From Leclercia sp. 29361 (GTDB taxonomy: Bacteria > Pseudomonadota > Gammaproteobacteria > Enterobacterales > Enterobacteriaceae): a stretch of 64,000 nucleotides of DNA. Position numbers and translations under genes: made by a program. The stretch spans positions 1,736,001-1,800,000 of the forward strand of contig NZ_CP049786.1 in assembly GCF_011290365.1 (NCBI RefSeq). Reading direction: 5' to 3'. The notes beneath the pieces are model-generated. The model did not search any database and was not told where the DNA came from. It saw only the letters and a program-made list of their open reading frames with translations. This document shows, piece by piece, positions 17,287-28,000 of this stretch; within the stretch, counting starts at the first letter, position 1; each line of letters begins with the position of its first letter.

Positions 17287-18210
17287 ATGTCCTCCTCCCG
17301 TTATGCCTTTTCGATCAAACCGCAGGAAGCGATCCTGATCCTTATCACCATGTTTTGGGGTGGGACATTTCTTGCCGTGCAGTACGCGGTCACGCTCAGC
17401 GATCCTTTCTTTTTTGTCGGCCTGCGTTTCGCCACGGCGGCGATCGCGGTAGCGATCATCTCGTTGAAAACCCTGCCTGGGCTGACCATGACCGAGCTGA
17501 AAGCCGGTCTGGCAATCGGCGTCTCTATTGCGATGGGCTACAGCCTGCAAACCTGGGGATTACAAACCATTCCCAGCAGTAAGTCGGCGTTTATCACCGC
17601 CATGTATGTCCCGCTGGTGCCGCTGTTACAGTGGCTCTGCCTGCGCCGGATGCCGGGCGTGATGTCCTGCATCGGCATCGTGCTGGCCTTTATCGGCCTG
17701 ATCCTGCTGGCGGGGCCCGACGATAACCTGCTGGCACTCGGCAAGGGGGAGATAATCACCCTGGTGGGCGCGGTGGCGATTGCCGCGGAGATTATCTTGA
17801 TCAGCGCCTGGGCCGGGAAGGTGGACGTTAAGCGCGTCACCGTCGTGCAGCTGGCGACCGCCTCGCTGGTGGCGTTTCTGGCTATGATCCCGGCCGGGGA
17901 GTCCGTCCCGCCGATCTCATCCGGGCTGGTGATTGTCGCCCTTGGGCTGGGGATTTTTAGCGCCATCATTCAGGTGACGATGAACTGGGCCCAGCGCAGC
18001 GTCTCCCCGACCCGGGCGACGGTGATCTATACCGGGGAGCCGGTGTGGGCGGGGATCTTTGGCCGTCTGGCCGGCGAGCGCCTGCCGCTGCTCGCCCTGG
18101 TGGGGGCGGCCTTTATCATTGCCGGCGTGCTGGTGAGCGAGCTGAAGCTGAAAAGAAAGAAAAAGGCGCTGGCGGAGGCCGACAGCGCCACGCTGGATCA
18201 AGGCTCCTGA
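17287..18210 (+). CDS. DMT-superfamily (EamA) transporter
   Basis: 307 residues with about ten hydrophobic segments arranged as two EamA repeats (first from ILILITMFWGGTFLAVQYAV, second from VGAVAIAAEIILISAWAG). Typical drug/metabolite exporter of the inner membrane; substrate unknown. The C-terminal tail (LKLKRKKKALAEADSATL) is charged and cytoplasmic. It runs convergent to rutG and overlaps it by 13 bases. It is not part of the E. coli K-12 gene order here; a role in exporting a pyrimidine breakdown product is possible but only positional. Confidence 0.85.
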   Translation: MSSSRYAFSIKPQEAILILITMFWGGTFLAVQYAVTLSDPFFFVGLRFATAAIAVAIISLKTLPGLTMTELKAGLAIGVSIAMGYSLQTWGLQTIPSSKSAFITAMYVPLVPLLQWLCLRRMPGVMSCIGIVLAFIGLILLAGPDDNLLALGKGEIITLVGAVAIAAEIILISAWAGKVDVKRVTVVQLATASLVAFLAMIPAGESVPPISSGLVIVALGLGIFSAIIQVTMNWAQRSVSPTRATVIYTGEPVWAGIFGRLAGERLPLLALVGAAFIIAGVLVSELKLKRKKKALAEADSATLDQGS

Positions 18211-19526
18211 GTCACGACATCGCCCTGAGCTACCCCCGCCATCCGGCGGCTGAGCAGGGCGTTGAGCGCAATCGCGCCAAAGGTGGCGGTGCCGATCCCG
18301 CCGAGGGTAAAGCCCCCGAGGGAGAGGGCGAAATCACCGGCGCCCAGCACCAGGGTCACGGCGACCATAATCAGGTTGCCGTTCTGACTGAGATCGACCC
18401 GGTTCTGCACCCAGATCCGCGCCCCGGCCACCGCAATCAGGCCAAACACCACAATCGACGCTCCGCCAATCACCGCCGCCGGAATGGTGTGGATCAGCGC
18501 GCCAAATTTAGGTGAAAAGCCAAGCAGGATAGCGATGACTGCCGCCGCCACGAACACCAGCGTCGAGTAGACTTTGGTCACCGCCATCACGCCGATATTC
18601 TCGGCATAGGTGGTCACGCCGCTGCCGCCCACCGAGCCGGAGAGCATGGTCGCCAGCCCGTCACCGACAAAGGCCCGCCCCATATACGGGTCCATATTAC
18701 GCCCGGTCATCCCGGCCACCGCCTTCAGGTGGCCGAGGTTTTCCGCCACGAGGATCACCGCCACCGGGGCGATCAGCATCATCGCCTGGCCGTTAAAGGT
18801 CGGCGAGGTGAGCTGCGGCAGGCCGAACCACGCCGCCTGCTGGACGAGGGCAAAATCGACCGGTTTGCCGAGCCCGAAAACGCTGGTCAGCAGGGCGTAG
18901 ATCAGGCAGGCGAGGATCAACCCGACCAGGATCAGCAGCCGCTGGATCATCCCCCGGGTAAATACCGCTACCAGGCCGATGCACAGCACCGTCACCACCG
19001 CCATCCAGCTGTCAAATGCCGACCCGGAAACGCCTTTCACGGCGATGGGGGCCAGGTTCAGGCCAATCGCCATCACCACCGCCCCGGTAACCACAGGTGG
19101 CATCAGCCGTTCGATCCAGCGGGTACCCAGTTTCATCACCACCAGGCCAATCACCGTGTAGATCGCCCCGCAGGCGATGATCCCGCCCAGGGCGACGCTC
19201 AGCTGCGGGTTGATCCCCTGACCGCTAAAGCCCGTCGCGGCAATCACCACCCCGACAAAGGCCGCGCTGGAGCCGAGATAGCTTGGCACCCGTCCGCCGG
19301 TAATGAAGAAGAACAGCAGGGTGCCGATGCCCGACATCAGTATCGACAGGTTGGGATCCAGCCCCATCAGAATGGGCATCAGCACCGTGGCACCAAACAT
19401 CGCCACCGCGTGCTGCACCCCCATCACCGCGGTTTGCGCCAGCGGGAGACGTTCATCCGGCGCGACCACGCCGCGTTCATCTGAGGTCGATTTCAACTGC
19501 CAGTGAGGAAAACCGAATAGTGCCAT
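18198..19526 (-). CDS. rutG: Pyrimidine permease RutG
   Basis: 442 residues, the same as E. coli RutG. Nucleobase:cation symporter-2 (uracil/xanthine permease) with 14 predicted membrane segments; the conserved QH motif (GVQHAVAMFGATVLMPILMG) and the substrate-helix region (AENLGHLKAVAGMTGRN) are present. It brings uracil and thymine in for the Rut pathway. Last gene of rutABCDEFG, with a 20-base gap from rutF. Confidence 0.95.
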   Translation of the reverse strand: MALFGFPHWQLKSTSDERGVVAPDERLPLAQTAVMGVQHAVAMFGATVLMPILMGLDPNLSILMSGIGTLLFFFITGGRVPSYLGSSAAFVGVVIAATGFSGQGINPQLSVALGGIIACGAIYTVIGLVVMKLGTRWIERLMPPVVTGAVVMAIGLNLAPIAVKGVSGSAFDSWMAVVTVLCIGLVAVFTRGMIQRLLILVGLILACLIYALLTSVFGLGKPVDFALVQQAAWFGLPQLTSPTFNGQAMMLIAPVAVILVAENLGHLKAVAGMTGRNMDPYMGRAFVGDGLATMLSGSVGGSGVTTYAENIGVMAVTKVYSTLVFVAAAVIAILLGFSPKFGALIHTIPAAVIGGASIVVFGLIAVAGARIWVQNRVDLSQNGNLIMVAVTLVLGAGDFALSLGGFTLGGIGTATFGAIALNALLSRRMAGVAQGDVVTQEP

Positions 19527-19546
19527 CAGCTGCTCCTTAAGGAGGA

Positions 19547-20038
19547 TTAACAGGCGGGTCGCATCAGGGCGTGGTAGCCGCGGTCAAACCACACCAGGCC
19601 CTGCGGCACCGGGTGGCGGGTAATTGCAACGATCTCGCAAAACAGAATGTCGTGGGTGCCCACGCTCACCACCTGGCTAATCCGGCAGTCGAACGAGGCC
19701 AGCGCGTCCGCCAGGCGTGGACAGCCGGTGGCCCCGGTCTGCCACTGGGCGGCGGCAAAGCGATCGGCCATCGGGGTTTTACCCCCGAACAGATTCGACA
19801 GCGACTCCTGCCCGGCGCTGAGGGTGTTAACGCACAGGGTGCGGTTGTCGTTAAACACCGGCCACACCGAGGCCCCGCGATTGAGGCACACCAGCAATGT
19901 CGGCGGCGAATCGGTGACGCTGCACACCGCGCTGGCGGTAAAGCCCGCCTCGCCGGCCGGGCCGTCGGTGGTGATGATGTTTACCGCCGCTCCCAGACAG
20001 GCCATCGCATCCCGGAAGTCTTGTTTATCAAGGTTCAT
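19547..20038 (-). CDS. rutF: FMN reductase RutF
   Basis: 163 residues. Flavin reductase of the HpaC/DIM6 family that supplies reduced FMN to the RutA monooxygenase. Visible features: [45 protein letters not shown] and the C-terminal [12 protein letters not shown]. It starts 9 bases after rutE in the rut operon. Confidence 0.95.
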   Translation of the reverse strand: MNLDKQDFRDAMACLGAAVNIITTDGPAGEAGFTASAVCSVTDSPPTLLVCLNRGASVWPVFNDNRTLCVNTLSAGQESLSNLFGGKTPMADRFAAAQWQTGATGCPRLADALASFDCRISQVVSVGTHDILFCEIVAITRHPVPQGLVWFDRGYHALMRPAC

Positions 20039-20047
20039 GTTCGCTCC

Positions 20048-20638
20048 TTATAGCAGCCCGCAGGCGTCGTCAAAACTCAGGCGCGGCAGTCGGCCGTACA
20101 GCTTGCTGGTGTCGCCGTAGCCAATGTTGATCAGCAGATTGCTTCTCAGGTTGCTGCCGGTGAAGAAGGCTGCATCGACCTTCTCCCGGTCGAAGCCGGA
20201 CAGTGGCCCGGTATCGAGCCCCAGTGCCCGACAGGCAACAATCAGATACGCGGCCTGCATCGTGCTGTTGCGAAAGGCGGTCTCCTCCGCGAGCTGTGGG
20301 CTGGCGGTGAACCAGCTCCGTGCATCGCCGTGGGGAAACAGTTCCGGCAGACGGTCGTAAAACTGGCTGTCCCAGGCGACGATGGCCGTCACCGGGGCGG
20401 TGAGGGTCTTTTGCAGGTTGCCGCTGGAAAGCGCCGGGCGCAGCTTCTCTTTGCCTTCCGGGGTGCGGATAAACACCATCCGCGCCGGGGAGCAGTTGGC
20501 GGAGGTCGGGCCCCACTTCATGAGATCGTAAATTTCGCGCAGCGTCTCGTCGCTGACCGGGCGATCCAGCCAGCCGTTATGGGTGCGCGCGTCGGTAAAC
20601 AGCGCGTGCTGGGCGGTCGGGGTGATGGCTTCACTCAT
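20048..20638 (-). CDS. rutE: RutE, nitroreductase-family malonic semialdehyde reductase
   Basis: 196 residues, starting [14 protein letters not shown] at ATG 20638, which overlaps the rutD stop as ATGA. Nitroreductase-like fold ([40 protein letters not shown]). In the Rut pathway it reduces toxic malonic semialdehyde to 3-hydroxypropionate, a role shared with YdfG. The same-frame extension to 21238 is antisense-free read-through of rutD sequence in another phase and is not a gene. Confidence 0.95.
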   Translation of the reverse strand: MSEAITPTAQHALFTDARTHNGWLDRPVSDETLREIYDLMKWGPTSANCSPARMVFIRTPEGKEKLRPALSSGNLQKTLTAPVTAIVAWDSQFYDRLPELFPHGDARSWFTASPQLAEETAFRNSTMQAAYLIVACRALGLDTGPLSGFDREKVDAAFFTGSNLRSNLLINIGYGDTSKLYGRLPRLSFDDACGLL

Positions 20639-21447
20639 GGCAGCTCCTTCGATAAACGTTCGTGGCGGTGCAGCAGGCTGGCGAGCCCGTTTTGCAGCAG
20701 GGCGTTGAAAACCTCCGGCTCGGTGACGTTGCAAGCGTGGCCGCCCCGGGGCATCACCGTGATGACGCTGTCGGGCAGGGCGGCGTGCAGCTGGGATGAA
20801 CAGACGGCAGGCACCAGCAGATCGTCGGCGGAACAGATAATCTGCACCGGGCAGCGAATATGCGTTGTCTGACGACTGAAGTCGGCCCGCTTCAGGGCAT
20901 TCAGCCTGCGCAGCAGGGTGGTTTTGCCCTGGAAATGGACCAGCGCCAGGGCCTCTTCGGCCTCCATGCGCGGCTGACGGGCGGCCATCCAGTCGGCGGG
21001 ATAGAGAAACAGCGGCTGAGCCTCCACCCACGCCTGGGCGCCACCGGCATGCAGCAGCCGCTCGCGCACCTGGAAACAGCGCCGGGTATGGGGATGCAGC
21101 GTCAGCCAGCCGTTGACGCATACCAGCGCCCGGATGGCCGCGGGACGATCTACCGCCAGCTGCAGGCCGATCAGCGCCCCCAGCGCATGGCCCACCACGC
21201 AAAAGCGCGTTATCCCGGCGGTCTCCAGCGCCTGCCACAGCTCAACGGCCATCTGCGCCAGGCTGTAGGTCTCCGGCAGTTCGCCGGGGTTATTGCCGGT
21301 GCCGCGCTGGTCATAGCAGACCACCTGATACTCCAGCTCCAGGTCAGCCAGCTGGGGCAGCCAGTAGCTGCCGCTGCCCCCCAGCCCGGCGATCAGCACC
21401 ACCACCGGTGCGCCGTCAAAGGGTGGGGGAGAAAGGGAAAGATTCAT
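20635..21447 (-). CDS. rutD: RutD, alpha/beta hydrolase (carbamate hydrolase)
   Basis: 270 residues from ATG 21447, preceded by GAGG-like bases; an in-frame ATG at 21465 lies inside rutC and is less likely. The hydrolase fold has the oxyanion region [14 protein letters not shown] and the nucleophile position in [13 protein letters not shown]. Here an Ala-type GHAxG elbow replaces GxSxG, as in E. coli RutD. It accelerates hydrolysis of carbamate or aminoacrylate intermediates in uracil breakdown. Confidence 0.93.
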   Translation of the reverse strand: MNLSLSPPPFDGAPVVVLIAGLGGSGSYWLPQLADLELEYQVVCYDQRGTGNNPGELPETYSLAQMAVELWQALETAGITRFCVVGHALGALIGLQLAVDRPAAIRALVCVNGWLTLHPHTRRCFQVRERLLHAGGAQAWVEAQPLFLYPADWMAARQPRMEAEEALALVHFQGKTTLLRRLNALKRADFSRQTTHIRCPVQIICSADDLLVPAVCSSQLHAALPDSVITVMPRGGHACNVTEPEVFNALLQNGLASLLHRHERLSKELP

Positions 21448-21454
21448 GGCAACC

Positions 21455-21841
21455 TCACCGGCCAATGTGGGCGATGGTGGCGATCTCCACCAGCGCCTCG
21501 GGTTTCACCAGCCCGCACTGAATGCAGAACCGCGCCGGTTTATCGCCGGGGAAAAACTCGGCGTAGATCTCGTTAATCGCGGCGTAGTTTTTCCAGTCGG
21601 TAATAAAGATGCTGTTGAAGGTCACGTCCGCCATCGTCCCGCCCGCCGTTTCGATAACGCGCTGGATGGTCTGTAGCACGTGACGGGTTTGCGCCTTTGG
21701 GTCATCGGGAAACACCACGTTGTTGTGGGCGTCGAACGGCAGGGTGCCCGAGACGTAGACCACCCCGTCCGCCAGGGTGCCAGGGACGAAAGGGGCAATC
21801 GGGGTGCTGGTGCCCGGGGGAATAATCACAGATTTCGGCAT
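21455..21841 (-). CDS. rutC: RutC, Rid-family 3-aminoacrylate deaminase
   Basis: 128 residues, as in E. coli. A YjgF/YER057c/UK114 (Rid) fold with [20 protein letters not shown], the conserved arginine-containing [21 protein letters not shown] end and trimer-forming core. It converts the aminoacrylate peracid/aminoacrylate intermediate of the Rut pathway. It sits 11 bases after rutB and 7 bases before rutD. Confidence 0.95.
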   Translation of the reverse strand: MPKSVIIPPGTSTPIAPFVPGTLADGVVYVSGTLPFDAHNNVVFPDDPKAQTRHVLQTIQRVIETAGGTMADVTFNSIFITDWKNYAAINEIYAEFFPGDKPARFCIQCGLVKPEALVEIATIAHIGR

Positions 21842-21852
21842 TATTGAGTTCC

Positions 21853-22544
21853 TCAGGCGATACGGGCATAAGCGGCGGGTGAAAGGGCATCGCAGAAGGT
21901 GGCGACGTCGCTGACCCAGCCAAAAAAGGTTTCGATGTTAAACAGCGCGGCCTGCTGGGCAAACGCCGGCCCGGCCTGATGCGTGGCGTCTTCCAGCACC
22001 ACGCCGAAATACTCGAGGAAGAAGCCGTCGCGCAGGGTCGATTCCACGCAGACGTTAGTAGCGATGCCGGTAAAGATCAGATGGCGAATGCCGCGGCTGC
22101 GCAGCAGGCTGTCCAGCGGGGTATTAAAGAAGCCGCTGTAGCGCGGTTTCGGCAGCACGATATCCCCCGGCTCCGGCACCAGCTCGTTCACCAGCTGGTA
22201 ATCCCAGCCGCCTTTCGCCAGCAGCTTGCCCTGCAGTTCCGGGCGCTGGCGCATGGTTTTCAGCGCATTTGATTTATGGAAGTTGGGCGAGCCGGGGCCG
22301 CCCGCCTCTACATACTGTTCATCCCAGCCGTTCTGGAACCAGATAATCTGGATCCCGGCGGCGCGCGCGGCGGCGACGGCGGTTTTAATGTTCTCAATCA
22401 CCGGCCGGGTGGCGGAGACGTCAAACCCGGCCAGATCGAGATAGCCCCCGGGGCTGGCGTAGGCGTTCTGCATATCCACCACGATCAGGGCGCTGTGCTG
22501 CGGGTCGAAGGTGATGGCTTCAGGGCGTGCGGGTAATGTTGTCA

Positions 22545-22545
<1 letters not shown>
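21853..22545 (-). CDS. rutB: RutB, ureidoacrylate amidohydrolase
   Basis: 230 residues from ATG 22545, whose A is shared with the TAA stop of rutA (TAATG). Isochorismatase-like hydrolase with catalytic Asp in [14 protein letters not shown], Lys in the [17 protein letters not shown] region and Cys in [14 protein letters not shown]. It cleaves ureidoacrylate peracid to release carbamate and aminoacrylate peracid. The frame extends upstream inside rutA to 22587, but the coupled start is favoured. Confidence 0.95.
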
Positions 22546-23639
<1,094 letters not shown>

Positions 23640-23724
23640 GAACCTCTCTTCATCACAACGTGGGGGTGAAAGTCAGACGTGGCGCTGCATCCTGCATCTC
23701 CTGTTCAGCCGCGTAAGCCTGTTT

Positions 23725-23740
23725 TGCAAAGGCGATGCCA
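23725..23740 (-). promoter_or_regulatory. Sigma-54 promoter of the rut operon
   Basis: On the minus strand the 16-mer TGGCATCGCCTTTGCA matches the RpoN consensus TGGCACG-N4-TTGCA with the invariant GG and GC at the correct spacing. It lies about 86 bases upstream of rutA. The E. coli rut operon is NtrC/sigma-54 dependent, so use under nitrogen limitation is expected here. Confidence 0.75.
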
Positions 23741-23804
23741 GGTTTGAAATTGCTAATGTTATTAACGTGTTAATGATTGGTTGATGAAATGCAGGCGGCG
23801 AAAG

Positions 23805-23820
23805 TGGACTGTCTGGTCAA
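23805..23820. promoter_or_regulatory. RutR operator
   Basis: TGGACTGTCTGGTCAA fits the RutR palindrome TTGACCA-NN-TGGTCAA, with a perfect right half and a degenerate left half. It lies between the divergent rutA and rutR genes, upstream of the sigma-54 promoter. RutR releases DNA when it binds uracil. Confidence 0.7.
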
Positions 23821-23926
23821 AATAGTTGCACACAAAGCAGGCAGTCGTGCGCGGTGGCGGTGCAGATTGTCGTGGTAACACCAGGGTTTTTGCTATGCTG
23901 GGAGCAGATCAACAAGGAGTGAGCCC

Positions 23927-24565
23927 ATGGCACAAGGCGCAGTGAAAACAACCGGTAAACGTTCGCAGGCGGTGAGCGCGAAAAAACAGGCGATCCTCTC
24001 GGCGGCGCTGGAGACCTTCTCGCAGTTTGGCATTCACGGCACGCGGCTGGAGCAGGTGGCCGAGCTGGCGGGGGTGTCAAAAACCAATCTGCTCTACTAC
24101 TTCCCGTCGAAAGAGGCGCTGTACGTTTCCGTCCTGCAACAGATCCTTGATATCTGGCTGGCACCATTGAAGGCGTTTCGTGAGGAGCTCACCCCGCTGG
24201 TGGCGATCCAGCAGTATATCCGCCTCAAGCTGGAGGTCTCCCGGGATTATCCTCAGGCGTCAAGGCTGTTCTGTCTGGAGATGCTGCAGGGGGCACCGCT
24301 GCTGAAAACGGTGCTGAGCGGGGATATGAAATCGCTGGTGGATGAGAAGTCAGCGATCATTGCCGGATGGGTTGCCACCGGCAAACTGGCGCCGGTGGAC
24401 CCGCATCATCTGATCTTTATGATCTGGGCCGCCACCCAGCACTACGCCGACTTTTCCGCGCAGGTAGAGGCGGTGACCGGCAAGTCGCTCAAGGATGACG
24501 ACTTCTTCCACAGCACGGTAGATAACGTGCAGCGGATGATTATCGAAGGGGTTCGGGTGCGTTAA
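23927..24565 (+). CDS. rutR: Pyrimidine-responsive regulator RutR
   Basis: 212 residues, TetR family. The helix-turn-helix is in the N-terminal third (ILSAALETFSQFGIHGTRLEQVAELAGVSKTNLLYYFPSKEALY). The ligand domain matches RutR, which senses uracil and thymine and regulates rut, carAB and purine genes. AAGGAG-like bases precede ATG 23927. Divergent from rutA, sharing the intergenic operator. Its last 4 bases overlap the convergent LprI-like gene. Confidence 0.95.
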   Translation: MAQGAVKTTGKRSQAVSAKKQAILSAALETFSQFGIHGTRLEQVAELAGVSKTNLLYYFPSKEALYVSVLQQILDIWLAPLKAFREELTPLVAIQQYIRLKLEVSRDYPQASRLFCLEMLQGAPLLKTVLSGDMKSLVDEKSAIIAGWVATGKLAPVDPHHLIFMIWAATQHYADFSAQVEAVTGKSLKDDDFFHSTVDNVQRMIIEGVRVR

Positions 24566-24957
24566 CTGGCGGGTGGGAGAGGGCAGCTTAAATCGCCCTC
24601 TTCGCACTGCATCAGCGAGGCCAGAAAGGCTTCGCGCTCGCTGGTTTTTTCCGTCATGCACTGGTTGACGATCATTGGCTGGACGGAGCCGCCAGCGGTG
24701 CCCGAGCCGATAACGGCGCAGTCGGCATCGCGCAGAGCGATCCACGCCTGTTGCGCCTTTTTCAATAGATCGCGCTGGGGTGCGGCGGCGCGCTTCATCA
24801 CAGCCTGGTAAGTCTGGTTCAGGGTTTTATCCGCCGCCTGGTATTGCTGCGCGGTGCAGGTATTCAGGTCCAGTTGGGTGCTGGCGTTGGCGCACTCATC
24901 CGCCAGGGCGCTGGTGCTCAGCAGTAACGCGGCACCTGCGATCAAAGCTCGTTTCAT
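24562..24957 (-). CDS. LprI/DUF1311-family secreted protein
   Basis: 131 residues with a Sec signal (MKRALIAGAALLLSTSALA, cleavage before DEC). The mature part has the DUF1311/LprI pattern C...LDLNTCTAQQYQAADKTLNQTYQAVM...AQQAWIALRDADC, with paired cysteines. LprI of mycobacteria inhibits lysozyme; for enteric relatives the function is unproven. It is alone between convergent rutR and the repeats near putA. Confidence 0.8.
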   Translation of the reverse strand: MKRALIAGAALLLSTSALADECANASTQLDLNTCTAQQYQAADKTLNQTYQAVMKRAAAPQRDLLKKAQQAWIALRDADCAVIGSGTAGGSVQPMIVNQCMTEKTSEREAFLASLMQCEEGDLSCPLPPAS

Positions 24958-24975
24958 GACTCCCTCCGTATAAAA

Positions 24976-25056
24976 AAGCCGGGTGGCGGCTTCGCCTTAC
25001 CCGGCCTGGAACATCAAAACCGTAGCCCCGGTAAGCGTAGCGCCACCGGGGAGAGA
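24976..25056. repeat. BIME-like REP pair
   Basis: Two facing palindromic units, GCCGGGTGGCGGCTTCGCCTTACCCGGC-type at 24978-25005 and CCCCGGTAAGCGTAGCGCCACCGGGG at 25027-25052, form an extragenic REP element just after the putA stop codon. Described in two pieces by position; typical of enterobacterial 3' ends. Confidence 0.75.
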
Positions 25057-25064
25057 TTGCACGC

Positions 25065-28000
25065 TTAGCCGATGGTCATCAGGCTGGCGTTACCGCCTGC
25101 GGCAGCGGTGTTGACGCTGAGGGAGCGCTCCACGTACAGACGTTCCAGCTGCAGATTGTCTTCGCCGCGGGCGAAGCCCTGCACCGACACAATCGCGCCG
25201 CTACGGGCTGCCACCAGCTCGCACAGCTCGCGCAGCTGGTCGGAATCCCCGTGGTAGATCACCGCATCAAACGGCTGACTGGTCAGCACATCTGCTTTAG
25301 CAAAGCGAATACGGTCGGTCACCGCCTTCGGCAGCTGCTTCGCCAGGTCGCGGTGCAGGCCATCTTCCGGCCACAGCACTTCACATCCGGTGGCTAATGC
25401 CGCCGCCAGCTGAACCAGCGCATCCTGCTCGTTATCCGCCACGCAGAGCACGCGCTCGCGCGGCATCAGGGTCCAGGTGTTGCGCTCGCCGGTCGGGCCA
25501 GGCAGCACGCGCTGGGTCCCGGCCTGCGCCAGCTCGCCATACTGCTGGCACAGGGCGCGCAGTTCAGGGCGTTTCTCTGCCCAGTTCGCCAGCGCTTCCA
25601 GCGGTTGCGTCAGGGCCGCTTTCACCTGCGTATCCACCGGGTATTGTGCATCCTGACGACCCAGGGTCACGCCGAGGGCGTTGGCCGGACGGTTGGCCAG
25701 CAGGCGGTAGAGGTACATTGGTCCCCCGGCTTTCGGACCAGTGCCCGACAGCCCTTCGCCACCGAACGGCTGCACACCCACGACCGCGCCGACCATATTA
25801 CGGTTCACGTACAGGTTGCCGACCTTCGCGCTGCCGGTCACCTGAGCGATGGTTTCGTCGATACGGGTATGCACGCCCAGGGTCAGGCCGTAGCCGGAGG
25901 CGTTAATCTGCTCGATAAGCTGATCGAGGTTGTTACGGTTGTAACGCACCACGTGCAGTACCGGGCCGAAGACCTCTTTTTTCAGTTCGTCGAAGGTTGC
26001 CAGCTCGATCAGGGTTGGCGCCACGAAGGTACCGGTCTGCCATTCGCGGGCATCTTCGCTGTTCTCACGCACCGCCTGGAACACCGGGCGGCCCTTGGCG
26101 CGCATCGCCTGAATGTGATTCTCGATGTTGGCTTTCGCTTCGGCATCAATCACCGGCCCAATGTCGGTGGTCAGACGGCCAGGGTTGCCCATCCGGCATT
26201 CGCCCATCGCGCCGCGCAGCATTTTCAGGGTGTGGTCGGCGATGTCATCCTGCAGGCAGAGCACGCGCAGGGCGGAGCAGCGCTGTCCGGCACTGTCGAA
26301 GGCCGAAGCCACCACATCCACTACCACCTGTTCGGTGAGGGCAGACGAATCGACGATCATCGCGTTCATGCCGCCGGTCTCGGCGATCAGCGGAGTCGGA
26401 CGGCCCTGGGCATCCAGGCGGGTAGCGATATTGCGTTGCAGCAGGGAAGCCACTTCGGTGGAGCCGGTGAACATCACCCCGCGCACGCGGTTGTCGGCGG
26501 TCAGCTTGGCACCCACCGTTTCACCGCGGCCAGGCAGGAGTTGCACTACGCCAGCCGGAACACCCGCTTCCAGCAGGATGTTAATCCCCTGGGCGGCAAT
26601 CAGCGGGGTCTGCTCGGCCGGTTTCGCCAGCACGCTGTTACCGGCGGCAAGGGCGGCAGCAATCTGGCCGGTGAAGATCGCCAGCGGGAAGTTCCACGGG
26701 CTGATACAGACCACCGGCCCCAGCGGGCGATGGGTTTCATTGTCAAAGTCGTCACGCACCTGACCGGCATAGTAGTGCAGGAAGTCAACGGCTTCGCGCA
26801 CTTCGGCGATGGCGTTGCTGAAGGTTTTCCCCGCCTCGCGCACCAGAATGCCAATCAGCTGCTGCATCTGATCTTCCATCAGCACCGCAGCGCGTTCCAG
26901 GATAGCGGCGCGCTCCTGCGGCGGAGTGGCGAACCAGATCGGCGCGTTGTTTACCGCGCTGTCGAGGGCCAGATCCACTTCCTGTTCGGTCGCTTCCCGG
27001 GCAAAGCCGACGATATCTTTCGGCTCGGCCGGGTTGATCACCGGCTGCATTTCGCCGTTGCTCACCGGCTGCTCAAGGATCGGTTTGGCCTGCCATTTCT
27101 GCAGGGCGCTGTTGAGCAGCGACGAGGAGAGCGACGCCAGGCGGTGCTCGTTGGCCAGATCCAGGCCGGAGGAGTTGATGCGGCCTGCGCCGTACAGCTC
27201 GCGCGGCAGGGCAATCTTCGGATGCGGCAGACCGACCTGACCTTCCTGGGCTGCCATCTTCTCGACGGCCTGCACCGGATCGGCCACCAGCTCATCCAGC
27301 GGCAGGGTGGCATCGGCGATGCGGTTCACGAAGGAGGTGTTAGCCCCGTTCTCCAGCAGACGGCGCACCAGGTAGGCCAGCAGGGTTTCATGGGTGCCAA
27401 CCGGAGCATAAATACGGCACGGACGGTTCAGTTTGCCATCCGCCACTTTACCAGTGACCTGCTCGTACAGCGGTTCCCCCATGCCGTGCAGGCACTGGAA
27501 CTCGTACTGGCCCGGATAGTAGTTCTGGCCGGCCAACTGGTAGATAGCCGCCAGGGTGTGGGCATTGTGGGTAGCGAACTGCGGGTAGATCAGGTTCGGC
27601 ACGCCGAGCAGCTTTTTGGCGCAGGCGAGGTAGGAGACGTCGGTGTAAACCTTGCGGGTATAGACCGGATAGCCCTCCAGACCCTCCATCTGGGCGCGTT
27701 TGATCTCGCTGTCCCAGTAGGCGCCCTTCACCAGACGGATCATCAGGCGGCGACGGCTGCGGGTGGCGAGGTCGATCAGGTAGTCAATCACGAACGGACA
27801 GCGTTTCTGGTAGGCCTGAATAACAAAGCCAATCCCGTTCCAGCCCGCCAGCTCCGGTTCGAAGCACAGTTTTTCCAGCAGATCGAGGGAGATCTCCAGA
27901 CGGTCGGCCTCTTCGGCGTCGATGTTGAGCCCGATATCATACTGGCGGGCCAGCAGGGTCAGGGACTTCAGGCGCGGGTAGAGCTCTTCCATCACCCGAT

